Origin: Cryobacterium sinapicolor
GTDB lineage: Bacteria; Actinomycetota; Actinomycetes; Actinomycetales; Microbacteriaceae
Direction of reading: 5' to 3'
Assembly (NCBI RefSeq): GCF_004403465.1
Contig: NZ_SOGQ01000011.1
Span: 1-64,000, forward strand
Length of the DNA: 64,000 nucleotides
In this document: positions 1 to 9,926 of the stretch, piece by piece
How positions within the stretch are numbered: position 1 is the first letter of the stretch
Layout of the letters: each line of letters opens with the position of its first letter
Position numbers and translations under genes: made by a program
The notes under the pieces: model-generated
Databases searched by the model: none
Told to the model about the DNA's origin: nothing
What the model saw: only the letters and a program-made list of their open reading frames with translations

Positions 1-405
1 CAGGCCGCGGCCCAGGCGAAGGCGGCCGCGCCGCAGCCCGCCGCTCCGGCACCGAAGCCGGCCGCTCCGGCCCCGGCCCGCCCCGCCGCCCCCACCAATC
101 CCAGCGGAGCCCAGGCCATCGCCCGCGACATAATGGCGTCCAAGTACGGCTGGGGTGCCGACCAGCTCGGCTGCCTGGTCAGCCTCTGGGACAAGGAGTC
201 CGGCTGGAACGTCAACGCCTACAACGCCTCGAGCGGTGCCACCGGCATCCCGCAGGCCCTGCCCGGCAGCAAGATGGCATCGGCCGGCGCAGACTGGGCG
301 ACCAACCCGGCCACTCAGATTTCCTGGGGTCTGGGCTACATCGCGGAGCGCTACGGCAATCCCTGTGCAGCCTGGAACAAGTCGGTGTCCTCGGGCTGGT
401 ACTGA
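1..405 (+). CDS. Lytic transglycosylase-like secreted protein, C-terminal part (5' end outside window)
   Basis: The reading frame is open from the first base, so the gene begins upstream. The visible part starts with an Ala/Pro/Lys-rich linker (about 35 residues), typical of a cell-wall-spanning spacer, followed by a compact SLT-like domain. That domain has a WDKESGW segment carrying the likely catalytic Glu, then a GATGIPQALPGSKM segment and a C-terminal GYIAERYGNPCAAW segment. These resemble the small lysozyme-like domains of actinobacterial resuscitation or aggregation-promoting factors, which cleave peptidoglycan outside the membrane. The fold is recognised from motifs only, and signal peptide and any LysM or G5 domains would lie outside the window. 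A weak AT-rich hairpin follows the stop. Confidence 0.8.
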   Translation, partial: QAAAQAKAAAPQPAAPAPKPAAPAPARPAAPTNPSGAQAIARDIMASKYGWGADQLGCLVSLWDKESGWNVNAYNASSGATGIPQALPGSKMASAGADWATNPATQISWGLGYIAERYGNPCAAWNKSVSSGWY

Positions 406-437
406 TAGTGCAAGTATTCGAAATACTTTGATTTTTT
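406..437 (+). terminator. Possible AT-rich terminator hairpin
   Basis: AAGTATT (412-418) pairs with AATACTT (422-428) around a CGA loop and is followed by a T-rich run at 432-437. The stem is short and AT-rich. A second nested dyad, TAGTGCA (406-412) with TGCACTA (444-450), encloses it. It could end the upstream gene or act as an operator for the HNH gene starting at 484. Confidence 0.4.
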
Positions 438-483
438 GTCGCCTGCACTAGAACTGAGATTTGATCACTGCTAAAATTCGAGT

Positions 484-1938
484 ATGGAAAACCGGGCGGG
501 TTTCAGCGACGTTGAGGACTTCGATATCACAGAGCTCGATGACGGCGGCGCGCTCGGAGTCGTGACGGCCGAGACGTCCGGTGACGCGGCTTCCCAGGAT
601 CGTAGAATGCGAGTTCTGGCCGAGCTGGTCTCGGCGGCAGCGGCCGCCGACCGCCTGCTCGCCGCGGCGTCGGCGGCGCGGGCCGAGGCCGTCGACGAGG
701 TGCGGGCCTGGTGTCTGTCCAACGAGCTCGCCGCCGAACGCGATCGTGCCCGCCGGGCGGCGCGGGCCGACGCCGTTGCGCTGGGTCTCACGCCGGACGT
801 CGACGGCGATACCGACAGCGCTGCCCGCTGCGGCACGGTGTCGGCCGGGGTGCCGGGTTCCCGCTGGGACGCCCTCGAGATCGCCTACCGAACCGCGATC
901 TCCGAACTCGCCTGCGCGCTGCACATCTCTCAGGCTTCGGCCGCCAACCTGATGGCGCAGAGCGAGGCGCTCACCGGAACGTTCACCGCCAGCCGCAATG
1001 CCCTCGCGGCCGGCCAGATCAGCTACGCGCATGCGCGGATTCTGATCGAGCAAGCCAGTTCCCTTCCCGAGGCGGCCCGCACCGCCTTCGAGGCCGAGAT
1101 GCTGCCCCAGGCGAAGCGACTCACTGCCCCGCAATTCGACCGCACGGCCCGCCGCCTGCGGGAGACGTCGCATCCGGAATCGATCACCCTGCGCCGCACC
1201 AAGAGCCAGGCCGACCGCACCCTCGTGTTCGAGCCCGGCGCAGACGGCATGGGCTGGCTGCACACCTACCAGCAGTTGCCGGTTGCTCAGGCGATCTTCC
1301 ACCGGGTCAGCGACATGGCGGCCAGCCTCCAGGGTCCGGATGAACCGCGTACCCTGGCCCAGCTCCGCGCGGATGTCCTCGCGGCCCTCATGGTCGACGG
1401 CGTCACTCCCGCAGGCCTCGGCCGGGGCGTCCGCGCCACCGTGAACGTCACGGTGCCCGTGCTCACCCTCCTCGGCCGCAGCAACGAGCCGGGCCACCTC
1501 GAGGGGTGCGGGCCGATCGACCCCGAGACGGCCCGCGGACTGGCAGCCGGCGCGCCGAGTTTCACCCGCATTCTCGTTCATCCCGAGACCGGCGTGATGC
1601 TGTCGGTGGGCCGAAATCAGTACCGGGTGCCCAAAGACCTCCGGCGGCTGCTCGTGATCCGCGACGAAACTTGCCGATTCGCCGGCTGCAACCGGCCGGC
1701 GGCCCGCGCCGAGATGGACCACACTCACGAATGGCAGGAAGACGGCATCACCCGCTACGACAATCTCGCCAACCTCTGTGCCCCCGACCACCGGTTGAAA
1801 ACCCAGACCACCTGGACGGCGACCCAGCTTCCGGGTGGGGTGCTCGCCTGGACCGCGCCCAGTGGGCTGCACTACCGGTCTGATCCGGCGGTGCCCTTCG
1901 AGCCTCCAGGCGTGATCGACGATCCACCGCCCTTCTAG
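484..1938 (+). CDS. DUF222 and HNH endonuclease domain protein
   Basis: A 484-residue protein with an N-terminal DUF222 region (roughly residues 30-330, helical and Ala-rich) and a C-terminal HNH nuclease motif. Visible metal and catalytic positions are C397, C402, the DH pair D412-H413, C432 and H436, in the order expected for an HNH zinc-supported nuclease. This family occurs in many copies per actinobacterial genome. Its function is not established, and it is sometimes linked to 13E12 repeat elements. The start at 484 fits the family N-terminus. It stands alone, and nothing nearby shows it to be part of the SMC operon downstream. Confidence 0.9.
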   Translation: MENRAGFSDVEDFDITELDDGGALGVVTAETSGDAASQDRRMRVLAELVSAAAAADRLLAAASAARAEAVDEVRAWCLSNELAAERDRARRAARADAVALGLTPDVDGDTDSAARCGTVSAGVPGSRWDALEIAYRTAISELACALHISQASAANLMAQSEALTGTFTASRNALAAGQISYAHARILIEQASSLPEAARTAFEAEMLPQAKRLTAPQFDRTARRLRETSHPESITLRRTKSQADRTLVFEPGADGMGWLHTYQQLPVAQAIFHRVSDMAASLQGPDEPRTLAQLRADVLAALMVDGVTPAGLGRGVRATVNVTVPVLTLLGRSNEPGHLEGCGPIDPETARGLAAGAPSFTRILVHPETGVMLSVGRNQYRVPKDLRRLLVIRDETCRFAGCNRPAARAEMDHTHEWQEDGITRYDNLANLCAPDHRLKTQTTWTATQLPGGVLAWTAPSGLHYRSDPAVPFEPPGVIDDPPPF

Positions 1939-1985
1939 GGTCGGCGGTGAGAAACCGCAGGCAGTCCGGGGCGTAGCCTCGATCC

Positions 1986-2249
1986 ATGAACCGTGCGCTC
2001 GCGATTGCCCTGGTGTCGGCCCAGGTTCTGCTTCTTCTGGCGCTGGCCCTCCTGCCCCACGGCGGACTGTGGCCGGTGAACCTCGGCGGTTCGGTCTGGC
2101 ATCTCGTGGCCTGGCTCGCCCTCCTGCTGCTGCTGGCGGGCAAGGCGCGCTGGGAAGAACGGATGCTCGTGGCCGAGCACCCGGACTACGCCCCCTACGG
2201 CACCCGCGTCGGCCGCTTCCTCCCAGGGGTGGGTCGGCTGAAGCCGTGA
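1986..2249 (+). CDS. Small membrane protein resembling the C-terminal part of ICMT-type methyltransferases
   Basis: An 87-residue protein with two hydrophobic segments (about residues 5-25 and 35-56) and a polar tail containing EERMLVAEHPDYAPY followed by RVGRFLPG. That tail resembles the end of isoprenylcysteine carboxyl methyltransferase or PEMT-like membrane methyltransferases, where a Glu-Glu pair precedes a Tyr-rich motif. Those enzymes are normally about twice as long, so this is either a short family variant or a remnant. No strong ribosome binding site is visible before the ATG. It converges on the 2428-2733 gene with a palindromic repeat between them. Confidence 0.6.
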   Translation: MNRALAIALVSAQVLLLLALALLPHGGLWPVNLGGSVWHLVAWLALLLLLAGKARWEERMLVAEHPDYAPYGTRVGRFLPGVGRLKP

Positions 2250-2260
2250 GGGTTGCCGAA

Positions 2261-2342
2261 CCAATTCGACGGAGATTTTGGCTTGAAACTGCCCTTTCGC
2301 CGATTTCAAGGCCGATCCGGGCAGAATCACCGTCGAATTCGT
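2261..2342. repeat. Dispersed inverted-end element, copy 1
   Basis: An approximately 82 bp element with inverted ends: the left arm (2263-2279) begins AATTCGACGGAGATTTT, and the right arm (2323-2340) is its reverse complement with two mismatches. Similarity to the other copies (17725-17806 and 33426-33507) includes the interior and a short flank ending TTCGGG. It lies between convergent genes (1986-2249 and 2428-2733), like the other two. Bidirectional terminator, REP-like or MITE-like origins are all possible. Confidence 0.85.
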
Positions 2343-2427
2343 TCGGGCCGTGGGGCGGAGCACCACGCGGGCGGGACCCGCGACTCGCTGAGCGGCCGGG
2401 TCGAGCCTGCGCTGACCTGGCCGACCG

Positions 2428-2733
2428 TTAGACGAAGACCAGCACCAGGCGCACCACGACAGCCAGAATCGCCGCGCCCGACAGCGCCAGCGAGACGAGC
2501 ACCAGACCGCGCCCCGTCGCGCCGGCCGGGATCACGCTGAAGGCCCGCAGCGAGAGCGAGAGCCCGATCAGGGCGACGAACAGCGCGGGAAACGGCAGCA
2601 CCACCGCGAGCACGACGCTGACGACCGACACCCAGAAACCCGGCACCCGGCCGGGCGACTTCGACCAGTCCAGGTTGGGCGCCCCGAGACCCAGCAGGTT
2701 GTTGCCCTCCATGTTCGCGCGCGGGTCGGTCAT
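2428..2733 (-). CDS. Small integral membrane protein of unknown function
   Basis: A 101-residue protein on the minus strand. AAGGAG lies about six bases before the ATG and supports the start. The N-terminal 35 residues are polar (MTDPRANMEGNNLLGLG), followed by two hydrophobic helices (about 35-62 and 72-100) separated by a short RAFSVIPAGATGRG turn. This layout resembles DUF4190-like small membrane proteins, but no family motif is diagnostic. It is divergent from jetA, with a 117 bp gap that would hold both promoters. Confidence 0.7.
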   Translation of the reverse strand: MTDPRANMEGNNLLGLGAPNLDWSKSPGRVPGFWVSVVSVVLAVVLPFPALFVALIGLSLSLRAFSVIPAGATGRGLVLVSLALSGAAILAVVVRLVLVFV

Positions 2734-2850
2734 GTGGTGCTCCTTCGGCTTGTCCTGACAGTCTCACATGTGCCGTTCGCGCCTGCCCGCGTGTCTGCTT
2801 GCGCGCGGGGGGCGGTTACCCTTGAGAAGGCCCGGAAAGGAACTTCTACA

Positions 2851-4353
2851 ATGAGCGAACTTGCGGGCGAACTGGCGCGGGTGCGCGAAGCCTTCGACAA
2901 ACCGACCCTGCGCCTGCTGGATCGCAAGTGGGCGCCGTTCGTGCTCTTCGTGTTCAAGTCGTCCTTCAGCCGCGACCGCCGCAGCGTGCAGGCCGGTCTG
3001 CTGCACACCCAGGTTGACGCCTACCTCGCCGACCTGCGCTCGGTCGGCAGCGATGTGCCGGGCAAGACCGGCCGGGCCCTGTGCGTGCAGTGGATGAACG
3101 ACCAGTGGCTCTACCGCGAAACGGGGGAGGGAGCCGAGGAACACTACTCGCTCACCTCACACGCGCTCGAGGCGCTGCTCCTGGTTGAGAGCCTGTCCCG
3201 CGATCGGGCTCTGATCAGCGAGTCCCGTCTCACCACGATCGTCGACACGGTGCGCCACCGCGCCACGCAGGCCAACCCGGACCGGGAGGAGCGAATCCGT
3301 CGCCTCGACCAGGAGATCGCCGAGAAGACGGCTGAGCGTGAGCGTCTCGCGGCGGGCGGCGAGATCGCACCCGTCTCCAACGCGCAGATGCATGAGGGCT
3401 ACGCCAACCTGATCGATCTGATCAGCCAGCTGCCCAGCGACTTCAAACGCGTCGAGGAATCCGTCGCCGCCATGCACCGGCAGATCGTCAACGATTTCCG
3501 CGGCGAGGAGCGCCCGATCAGCGAGGTCCTCGACGAATACCTCTCCAAAACGGATGCCCTGATGACCTCGACCCCGGAAGGGCGCGCCTTCGAGGGGGCT
3601 TTCACGCTGTTGCGGAACGACGACCTGCTCCAGGAGCTCAAGGACGATCTGGAGACGATCCTGCTGCATCCGTTCGCCCTCGAACTCAGCGCCATCGACC
3701 GCCGCAGCTTCATGGGCACCGTGCGCCTGATCCGCAAGGGCATCGACGACGTGCTCACCCAGCGCAACGGTCTCACCACCACGCTGCGCGAGCACATCGT
3801 CAACCACGACGTGGTCAAGGACCGCGAACTCGAACGCCTGCTGCGCGAGATCAACAAGGAACTCGCCACCTGGATGCAGACCGCCGGGCCCCGCTCCATG
3901 GTCACCGCCGAACTCATGCCGGGAACCCTCGACGCCCCGCATCTCCGGGAACGCTTCTACGACCCGGGCGCGCACCGCCCGCCACCCGAGCTGCAGGATG
4001 TCTCCGACGACGCCCCGGCGCCGCCGAGCCTCGACGAGATGCGCCAGCAGGGCGGCCCGCTGCTGGGGGAGTTGCGCGACGCGATCGTGACGGCCTTCAG
4101 CCAGGGCGAGGCCGCATCCGTCGGCGACGCGTTCAACGACCTCGACGCCACCCTGCGCCGCCCGGTCGAGATCCTGGGGATGCTGCAGATCGCCACCCAG
4201 ATCGACGCGGTCAGCCGGGCGCAAACGCTCGAGCGGTTCGAAACCGTTCGTCCGGACGGCTCCACCCGCAGCTTCGAGGTGCCCCGAATCATGCTCAACG
4301 ACGACGAAACCGCGGCGCTGTCCGCCCTGAACTACGGAACCGACAATGACTGA
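2851..4353 (+). CDS. jetA: DUF3375 protein, JetA/MksF-type kleisin subunit of an SMC complex
   Basis: A 500-residue protein of the DUF3375 family. This is the kleisin-like JetA of Wadjet (MksF/EptA elsewhere), which bridges the two SMC heads. The ATG at 2851 follows GGAAAGG at 2834-2840 and gives the conserved beginning [15 protein letters not shown]; an upstream in-frame start at 2734 has no such support. The middle is rich in charged helices, consistent with a kleisin coiled-coil linker. It overlaps jetB by 8 bases, so translation is probably coupled. Wadjet complexes recognise and cut circular plasmid DNA, whereas MksBEF without a nuclease acts as a condensin. Which applies here depends on the missing JetD. 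Confidence 0.88.
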   Translation: MSELAGELARVREAFDKPTLRLLDRKWAPFVLFVFKSSFSRDRRSVQAGLLHTQVDAYLADLRSVGSDVPGKTGRALCVQWMNDQWLYRETGEGAEEHYSLTSHALEALLLVESLSRDRALISESRLTTIVDTVRHRATQANPDREERIRRLDQEIAEKTAERERLAAGGEIAPVSNAQMHEGYANLIDLISQLPSDFKRVEESVAAMHRQIVNDFRGEERPISEVLDEYLSKTDALMTSTPEGRAFEGAFTLLRNDDLLQELKDDLETILLHPFALELSAIDRRSFMGTVRLIRKGIDDVLTQRNGLTTTLREHIVNHDVVKDRELERLLREINKELATWMQTAGPRSMVTAELMPGTLDAPHLRERFYDPGAHRPPPELQDVSDDAPAPPSLDEMRQQGGPLLGELRDAIVTAFSQGEAASVGDAFNDLDATLRRPVEILGMLQIATQIDAVSRAQTLERFETVRPDGSTRSFEVPRIMLNDDETAALSALNYGTDND

Positions 4354-5050
4354 CGAGCCCACCGCTGACGACCTCACGGATACCGACTCACCCAGCTTTT
4401 CCCTGTTCGAGGGCGACGAGGGCGGGCTCACCGTGGAGCAGCGCCGCACCCTGGTGCTGCTGCTGAAGCACCGCTACATCTCCGCCGCGCTGCAGCCGTC
4501 CGAGTGGCAGACGCTGCTGCGCTCACAGGGTCTGCTCAAGTCGCGCCTCAACGACATGTTCCTCGACCTGCACGTCGACCTGCACTACGAGGTGGCGTTC
4601 AAACGGCAGGCGGTCGCCGAGGGCGGCGACCGGTTCCCCACCCTGCCGCACGACGTGTCCTACACCCGGGAGGAGACCATCCTGCTTGTGCTGCTGCGGC
4701 AGCGATTCCGCAGCGAGCGCGCGAATGGCCACGACATCGTCATCGTGGACCGCGACAACCTGGTCGAGAACGTCGGCCATTTCCGGCCCGAACACGCCAC
4801 CGATCGCTGGGGCGACGCCCGCAAGGCCACGGCCGCGGTCGACAGCCTCGCCAAGGCGCGCGTGCTGCTGAAGACCAGCGACCCGGACCGGTTCCGCATC
4901 TCCGCCGTGATCGAGGTGCTGCTGCCGGTCGAACGGCTGAGCGAACTCCTGGAGTGGCTGGTCACCCAGAACGCCGATCCCGATCCGGAACCCACCGATC
5001 TTGACGATCTGCCTCTCCTGTCCGAGGCCATGCCGGAGGCCCTCTCATGA
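4346..5050 (+). CDS. jetB: DUF4194 protein, JetB/MksE-type subunit
   Basis: A 234-residue DUF4194 protein, the KITE-like subunit that binds the kleisin in Wadjet and MksBEF complexes. Family features visible are the [16 protein letters not shown] segment near the N-terminus, winged-helix-like central parts and a C-terminal acidic tail. It overlaps jetA by 8 bases and jetC by 4 (ATGA), indicating a translationally coupled three-gene operon. Length is normal for the family. No catalytic residues are expected. Confidence 0.88.
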   Translation: MTDEPTADDLTDTDSPSFSLFEGDEGGLTVEQRRTLVLLLKHRYISAALQPSEWQTLLRSQGLLKSRLNDMFLDLHVDLHYEVAFKRQAVAEGGDRFPTLPHDVSYTREETILLVLLRQRFRSERANGHDIVIVDRDNLVENVGHFRPEHATDRWGDARKATAAVDSLAKARVLLKTSDPDRFRISAVIEVLLPVERLSELLEWLVTQNADPDPEPTDLDDLPLLSEAMPEALS

Positions 5051-8000
5051 CCGATTCCCCGCTGTTCTTCGTCGACGGCCTCACCGAGGGCACCACCCAG
5101 TGGCGCGCCGAGTCCTTCCAGATGGTGAACTGGGGCGGCTTCCAGGGCCACCACGAGGTTGCCTTCGCGCCGAGCGCCACCCTGGTGTCCGGGGCATCCG
5201 GAACCGGCAAGAGCAGCCTGCTGGACGCGTACCTCGCCCTGATGATGCCCTCGGACACCCCGTTCAACGGCGCCTCCAACGACGCGGGCTCCGGGCGGGC
5301 GCGCAGTGCCGACCAGCGCAGCCTGATGACCTACCTCAAGGGCAAGACCGACGCCAACCGGGAGGCCGGCACGGGGGAGCTGCAGGACCAGGTGCTCCGC
5401 GGAGCCCACGAGTCCACCTGGGGTGCCGTGTCGATGACGTTCATCGACGACAACCAGCGCCGTTTCACCGTGCTGCGGGCCTACTTCGTGCCGCGTGGCG
5501 GCACCCGGTTCGCCGACATCACCATGAAGATGGCCACGATCGACGGTTATCTCGATCTGCGCGACCTGGCCGAGGTGACCGAGTCCCGGTTCGACAAGCG
5601 CGCCCTCAAATCCCGGTTCCCCGAACTGGATGTCTTCGACACCTATGCGGCGTTCGCCCAGACGTTGTACACCCGCCTGGGCATCGGCGCCAACGGCGAG
5701 GGCGGCAAGGCTCTCCGGCTGCTGGCCCGCATCCAGGCCGGCCAGCAGGTCAAGACGGTCGACGGGCTCTACAAGTCGATGGTGCTCGAGGAACCGGCCA
5801 CCTACGCGGCCGCCGACAAGGCCGTCGCCCACTTCGAAGACCTCGAGCGGTCCTACGGCGCCATGGTCGCCGAGGCGCAGAAGGTCAAGGTGCTGGAACG
5901 CCTGCCTGACCTGCATCGCGACTACGAGGCGGCCACCGACAAGGCCGACCTGATCGACACCTTCGGCGTGCACCGCTCCGGCGACACCCCGTTCGTGCTC
6001 TGGCAGCTCCGCACGGAGCAGGGCCTGCTCGAGGGGGCTGCCGACGCCAACCGGGTGGCGCGCCGCGATACCCGGCTTCTCTCCACGACGGCCCGGGATG
6101 CCGCGACCGAAGTGAAAGCGCGGGTCGCCGACCTGCAGCGCCAGCAGCGCGACAACGGCGGCGACGTGCTCGTCAGCCTGCAGAACGAGCTCGGCCAGCT
6201 CACCGACAAACGCGACGACATCGCCGCCGAGCGGGCGAAGTTCGACGAGCGCATCCGGCCACTCGGTCTGTCCATCGACTCCGCCGACGACTTCGACCTG
6301 GCCCGCGTCGCCGCCGACGGGTTCCTGGCTGGTTTCCCTGCCGCCGAGGCCGACCTCGAGAACACGCGCACCGCGCTGCAGCGCACCGCCTACCCGGTCG
6401 AGGAGAGCCTCCGCACCCTGAAGCAGGAGCGCCAGTTCCTGTCCGGGCGGGCGAGCCTGGTTCCGCAGCATCTGCATAGCGCGCGCCTGATGATCGCCGA
6501 GGCGACGGGCATCCCCGCCGAGGAGCTGCCCTTCCTCGCCGAACTGATCGACCTCGCCCCCGGCGAAGAGGCGTGGCGGCAGGCGGCCGAGGTCACCCTG
6601 GCCTCCGTTGTGCGCGTCATGCTCGTCGACGAGACCCGACTGCGCGCGCTGAGCCTGGCCATCGACCCGCTCCGCATCCCCGTGCGCATCCACTTCGAGG
6701 GAGTGCCGCTGCGGGCCCACCGGCAGAGCGCCGGCGACCCGCGCTTCGTGTCCGGAAAACTCGTCTTCAAGGAGTCACCCTTCAGTGGCTGGGTGCAGGA
6801 CCGGGTGCAGGCCGCCAACCTCGACGCGGAGTGCGTCGCCACGGCGGCCGACCTCGTCGGGCACGGTCCCAGGGTCACTCCGAGCGGGCAGACCCGCAAC
6901 GGCTCCCGCGGCGCGCACGGCTGGAACAGCGACCAGAAGTCGATCATCGGCTTCTCCAGCCGCACCCGACTGCACGACATCGACGAGGAACTCGCCCGAC
7001 TGCGGGTGGAGGCCGACAACCTGGCCCGCGAAGCCTCCGGGCACGGTTCGAGCCTCGCCGGCCTCCGGGCCCGCCGGGCCGCGCACCAGTTCGTCGTCGA
7101 CGTGGCCTGGCCGGCCATCGACGTGCAGGCCGCGGATGCCCGCATCACCGACAAGCAGGCCGAGCGTGAGCGTGTGCTCGCCGACAGTGACGTGCTGCGC
7201 GCGCTGAAGGACGAGGAGGAGAGGCTGGCCGCCGAGCTGGAGACCGCCCAGAAGCAGAAGCACGCCACCGAGGTGGCACTGCAGGACCTGGTGTCCGAAC
7301 AGGCCCGCATCGTGGACCGGCAGGATGCCGTGAGCAGCCGCCTCGACCGCATCGATGGTGACCCGGAGGCAGCGCCGTCGCTGTCGGAGGAGCACGCCAC
7401 CCACCTCGACGCCCAGTTCGCGGCCGTTGCCGACCGGCACGATCTCGACGCGTTCGACGGGGCCGTCAGGCGCCTGCGTGAGCGCCTCACCGAGCAGTCC
7501 AGCCAGGACCGCGACAGCGCCGCCGGTGCCCGCAACACCCTGGTCGGCATCTTCGAGACCTTCCAGAGCCGCTGGCCCGACCCGAATATCGGCGTCTCGC
7601 TGGATTCCTACCCGAGCTACCGGGACATCCTCGACGCCGTGTACACGCTCGGCCTGCACGAGCGGCGCCAGGAGTGGAAGCGCCGGCTGGCGCTCTGGAG
7701 CGGCCAGGATCTGGTTCCCTTGGTCGGGGCCTTCACCAGCTCCATCGAGGAGATCGAAGACCGGCTGCGCCCCATCAACGAGATCCTCACCACGCTGCCG
7801 TTCGGGGCCGGGCGCGACCGCCTCAAGATCGCGTTGCGCCGCCTCCACCGCGACGACGCCACCGCGTTCCGCAAAGAACTCAAGGTGCTCTCTTCCGGTT
7901 CCACGGATGCCTTCACCGACGAGGAGACCGAGGCCAGGTTCACCCGGTTGCAGGCGTTCATGAACCTGATCCGCCGGTCCGCCGATGGACCTCGCCAGGA

Positions 8001-8427
8001 ATCCCAGCGCGACCTGCTGCTCGATGTGCGCCGGCATGTTGAGATCACCGCCGTGCGCACCACCCCGGAAGGCCTGGAGGTCAGCACCTACTCGTCGCTC
8101 GGCGGCAAGAGCGGTGGCGAGTCCCAGGAGCTGGTGGCGTTCGTCGTGGGAGCCGCCCTGCGGTTCCAGCTCGGCGACGAGAGCCGCACCCGCCCACGCT
8201 TCGCGCCGGTCTTCCTCGACGAGGGTTTCGTGAAATCGGACTCCGAGTTCGCAGGACGGGCTGTGGCCGCCTGGAAGGGGCTGGGCTTCCAGCTCATCAT
8301 CGGTTCCCCGCTCGACAAGGTCACCGCCCTCGAACCGCACATGGAGCTGGTGCTCTCGATGACCAAGAACAACGCCACCGGGTTCTCCTACATCACGCCG
8401 CTCTCGTCGCCGGTGTTCTCGTCGTAA
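5047..8427 (+). CDS. jetC: SMC-like ATPase, JetC/MksB-type
   Basis: A 1126-residue SMC/MukB-like ATPase. The Walker A motif GASGTGKSS is at residues 49-57, the ABC signature GGKSGGES begins near residue 1019, and Walker B VFLDEGF carries D1058 and E1059. Between the heads lie long charged, Ala/Arg/Glu-rich coiled coils with a central hinge-like region around residues 500-600. Length matches JetC of Wadjet. It is the last gene of the operon: no DUF3322/DUF2220 (JetD) gene follows within the next kilobases on either strand. About 140 bases after its stop the next gene has its own strong Shine-Dalgarno. Confidence 0.9.
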   Translation: MTDSPLFFVDGLTEGTTQWRAESFQMVNWGGFQGHHEVAFAPSATLVSGASGTGKSSLLDAYLALMMPSDTPFNGASNDAGSGRARSADQRSLMTYLKGKTDANREAGTGELQDQVLRGAHESTWGAVSMTFIDDNQRRFTVLRAYFVPRGGTRFADITMKMATIDGYLDLRDLAEVTESRFDKRALKSRFPELDVFDTYAAFAQTLYTRLGIGANGEGGKALRLLARIQAGQQVKTVDGLYKSMVLEEPATYAAADKAVAHFEDLERSYGAMVAEAQKVKVLERLPDLHRDYEAATDKADLIDTFGVHRSGDTPFVLWQLRTEQGLLEGAADANRVARRDTRLLSTTARDAATEVKARVADLQRQQRDNGGDVLVSLQNELGQLTDKRDDIAAERAKFDERIRPLGLSIDSADDFDLARVAADGFLAGFPAAEADLENTRTALQRTAYPVEESLRTLKQERQFLSGRASLVPQHLHSARLMIAEATGIPAEELPFLAELIDLAPGEEAWRQAAEVTLASVVRVMLVDETRLRALSLAIDPLRIPVRIHFEGVPLRAHRQSAGDPRFVSGKLVFKESPFSGWVQDRVQAANLDAECVATAADLVGHGPRVTPSGQTRNGSRGAHGWNSDQKSIIGFSSRTRLHDIDEELARLRVEADNLAREASGHGSSLAGLRARRAAHQFVVDVAWPAIDVQAADARITDKQAERERVLADSDVLRALKDEEERLAAELETAQKQKHATEVALQDLVSEQARIVDRQDAVSSRLDRIDGDPEAAPSLSEEHATHLDAQFAAVADRHDLDAFDGAVRRLRERLTEQSSQDRDSAAGARNTLVGIFETFQSRWPDPNIGVSLDSYPSYRDILDAVYTLGLHERRQEWKRRLALWSGQDLVPLVGAFTSSIEEIEDRLRPINEILTTLPFGAGRDRLKIALRRLHRDDATAFRKELKVLSSGSTDAFTDEETEARFTRLQAFMNLIRRSADGPRQESQRDLLLDVRRHVEITAVRTTPEGLEVSTYSSLGGKSGGESQELVAFVVGAALRFQLGDESRTRPRFAPVFLDEGFVKSDSEFAGRAVAAWKGLGFQLIIGSPLDKVTALEPHMELVLSMTKNNATGFSYITPLSSPVFSS

Positions 8428-8570
8428 AATCGGCAGCACCTTGGCTGAATCCCCGCAGTGCCTTGGCTTAAGTTCCGCGGGGCCTTGCGCGACGGGAAGA
8501 CCGGGCGAAAACTGGGAATGTTCCACCAACACCTTGTGTACCAACCAATGTGGTCCTAAGGAGGTCCGCA

Positions 8571-9020
8571 ATGACTAGTTCCCTCAACCGGATGTTCGGC
8601 ATTGTCCTCGGAGCTCTGTTCCTCCTCCTCGGCCTGCTCGGCTTCACTGCGACAGGCAACGTCGGCTTCGTGGCGACGGAGGGTGGTTTGCTCCTGGGCA
8701 CCTTCGAGGTCAATCCGCTTCTCAACGTGGTCTACATGCTCCTCGGAGCGGCCCTGTTGATCGGCGGCGTGGCCAGTGTCGCAGCGGCGAAAATGGTCAA
8801 TGGCACCGTCGGCGGCATCCTGCTGCTGATGGGAATCATCGGCTTCTTCGTCGTCGGCACCGAGTTCAACTACCTCGCTCTGAACACGGCCGACCATGTC
8901 CTCAACCTGGTGACCGGCGCCGCACTGCTCGGTGTCGCGCTGGCGGCTGAGCGGCACGTGACCCCGGCAGTGACGACCGCGGGGCAGAAGTCGAGCTTCT
9001 ACACCAGCGACACCGAGTAA
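8571..9020 (+). CDS. DUF4383-type four-helix membrane protein
   Basis: A 149-residue protein with four predicted membrane helices (about residues 7-27, 48-68, 76-96 and 104-125), matching the DUF4383 layout common in actinobacteria. The start at 8571 is fixed by TAAGGAGGT at 8558-8565; a further upstream in-frame start gives a charged extension without support. The family has no established role. A hairpin terminator follows directly, so it is probably monocistronic or the end of a transcript starting in the 143 bp gap after jetC. Confidence 0.85.
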   Translation: MTSSLNRMFGIVLGALFLLLGLLGFTATGNVGFVATEGGLLLGTFEVNPLLNVVYMLLGAALLIGGVASVAAAKMVNGTVGGILLLMGIIGFFVVGTEFNYLALNTADHVLNLVTGAALLGVALAAERHVTPAVTTAGQKSSFYTSDTE

Positions 9021-9029
9021 CAACCCGGC

Positions 9030-9066
9030 ATCAGGGCTCTCCCTCGACGGCGGGAGCCCTGATTTC
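9030..9066 (+). terminator. Rho-independent terminator
   Basis: ATCAGGGCTC (9030-9039) pairs perfectly with GAGCCCTGAT (9054-9063), followed by TTT. It lies ten bases after the DUF4383 stop. Confidence 0.8.
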
Positions 9067-9094
9067 GGCGTGCTCGCAGAGTAAGATTTTTCGC

Positions 9095-9652
9095 GTGGCC
9101 GCAATCAAGGTGATCGTCGACGAGGGGCTCAGAATCGCGCTTTCCGCCGTTCGGATGGCGGTCAAGAACGACATCATCGTGGGTGCTCTCGGCGATCACG
9201 CTGACTACGATCCGGAACGCTACGCGGCCGCCGCCCGGCATGAATTGCACCTCCTCACCCGGCAGAACGAGCAGTACGCCCTCCGGGTCAAGGACCTGCG
9301 CAAGGAACTCACCCGATCGCGGTGGACCTCCGACCTCACGGAAGACCAACACCACGACATCGCGCAGCTCAAATTGCGCCGACGCGTGCACGAGAAGCTC
9401 GCCGACGCCCTCGAGGCCGTGGCCGCCGACGACGAGAAGGTCGCGCGTCTGGTGCGGCGGGCCCAGCGAGCCGCCAGCGACGAGGTCAGTGACGCGGTGT
9501 CGTCACGCCTGATCAGGCTGAATATCGACTGGCATGATCCCGACTACGAGGCTCGGCGCGCCGCCCGCACCGAGGTGTTCCTGCACATCGACTTCGCGCT
9601 GCTGAAGCTCAAGCACGACGCCGCGACCGACCCGTCCGCCAGCGACTACTGA
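9095..9652 (+). CDS. Uncharacterised charged, helical protein
   Basis: A 185-residue protein starting with GTG. It has an N-terminal segment that could be amphipathic, then long stretches rich in Arg, Glu, Lys and Ala (for example the NEQYALRVKDLRKEL region) compatible with coiled coil. There are no transmembrane helices, cysteines or recognisable catalytic motifs. I do not recognise a family. Its third-position GC is high throughout, so it is a real gene. It converges on the small minus-strand gene ending at 9673. Confidence 0.7.
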   Translation: MAAIKVIVDEGLRIALSAVRMAVKNDIIVGALGDHADYDPERYAAAARHELHLLTRQNEQYALRVKDLRKELTRSRWTSDLTEDQHHDIAQLKLRRRVHEKLADALEAVAADDEKVARLVRRAQRAASDEVSDAVSSRLIRLNIDWHDPDYEARRAARTEVFLHIDFALLKLKHDAATDPSASDY

Positions 9653-9672
9653 GAGCGACGATCGATCCTGAC

Positions 9673-9840
9673 TCAGCTGCGGGAGAAAAGCCGCGCGAAA
9701 AAGCCGGGGGTGGGGGCGTCGTTCTCGTGTCCGCGGCACCGATCGGAACTCCGAACGCCGCGCATCACCTGGTCGACGTGCTGACCGCACCCGGCCCAGG
9801 TCGTTTTTCCACACTTCTTGCAGGTGACTTGACGGCACAT
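9673..9840 (-). CDS. Small cysteine-rich, probably zinc-binding protein
   Basis: A 55-residue protein. The start at 9840 (MCRQVTCKKC) is chosen because GAAAGGG lies about nine bases upstream; the longer frame to 9915 lacks support. Candidate metal ligands are C7 and C10 of the CKKC knuckle, C18 and H21 of AGCGQH, plus C35 and H38 later. The VTCKKCGKTTWAGCGQHVD block is found in a widespread group of tiny uncharacterised proteins. The tail is basic and hydrophobic (GFFARLFSRS). Function unknown. Confidence 0.7.
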   Translation of the reverse strand: MCRQVTCKKCGKTTWAGCGQHVDQVMRGVRSSDRCRGHENDAPTPGFFARLFSRS

Positions 9841-9926
9841 CCGCTGATCCCTTTCGTTGAACTCGTCTGCCCAACATACCCCATGGGGTATCGGTTTTGC
9901 TGTATCGCCTCGCAACCGGCCCGGCG

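Noticed and set aside
2734-2850. Upstream extension of the jetA frame
   Set aside because: The extension is not conserved-looking and the SD at 2834-2840 fits only the ATG at 2851.
4660-6720. Long minus-strand frame opposite jetB/jetC (686 codons)
   Set aside because: It is antisense to genes with clear SMC motifs; high-GC DNA keeps complementary frames open. Its translation is Gly/Arg/Val-rich with no family motif.
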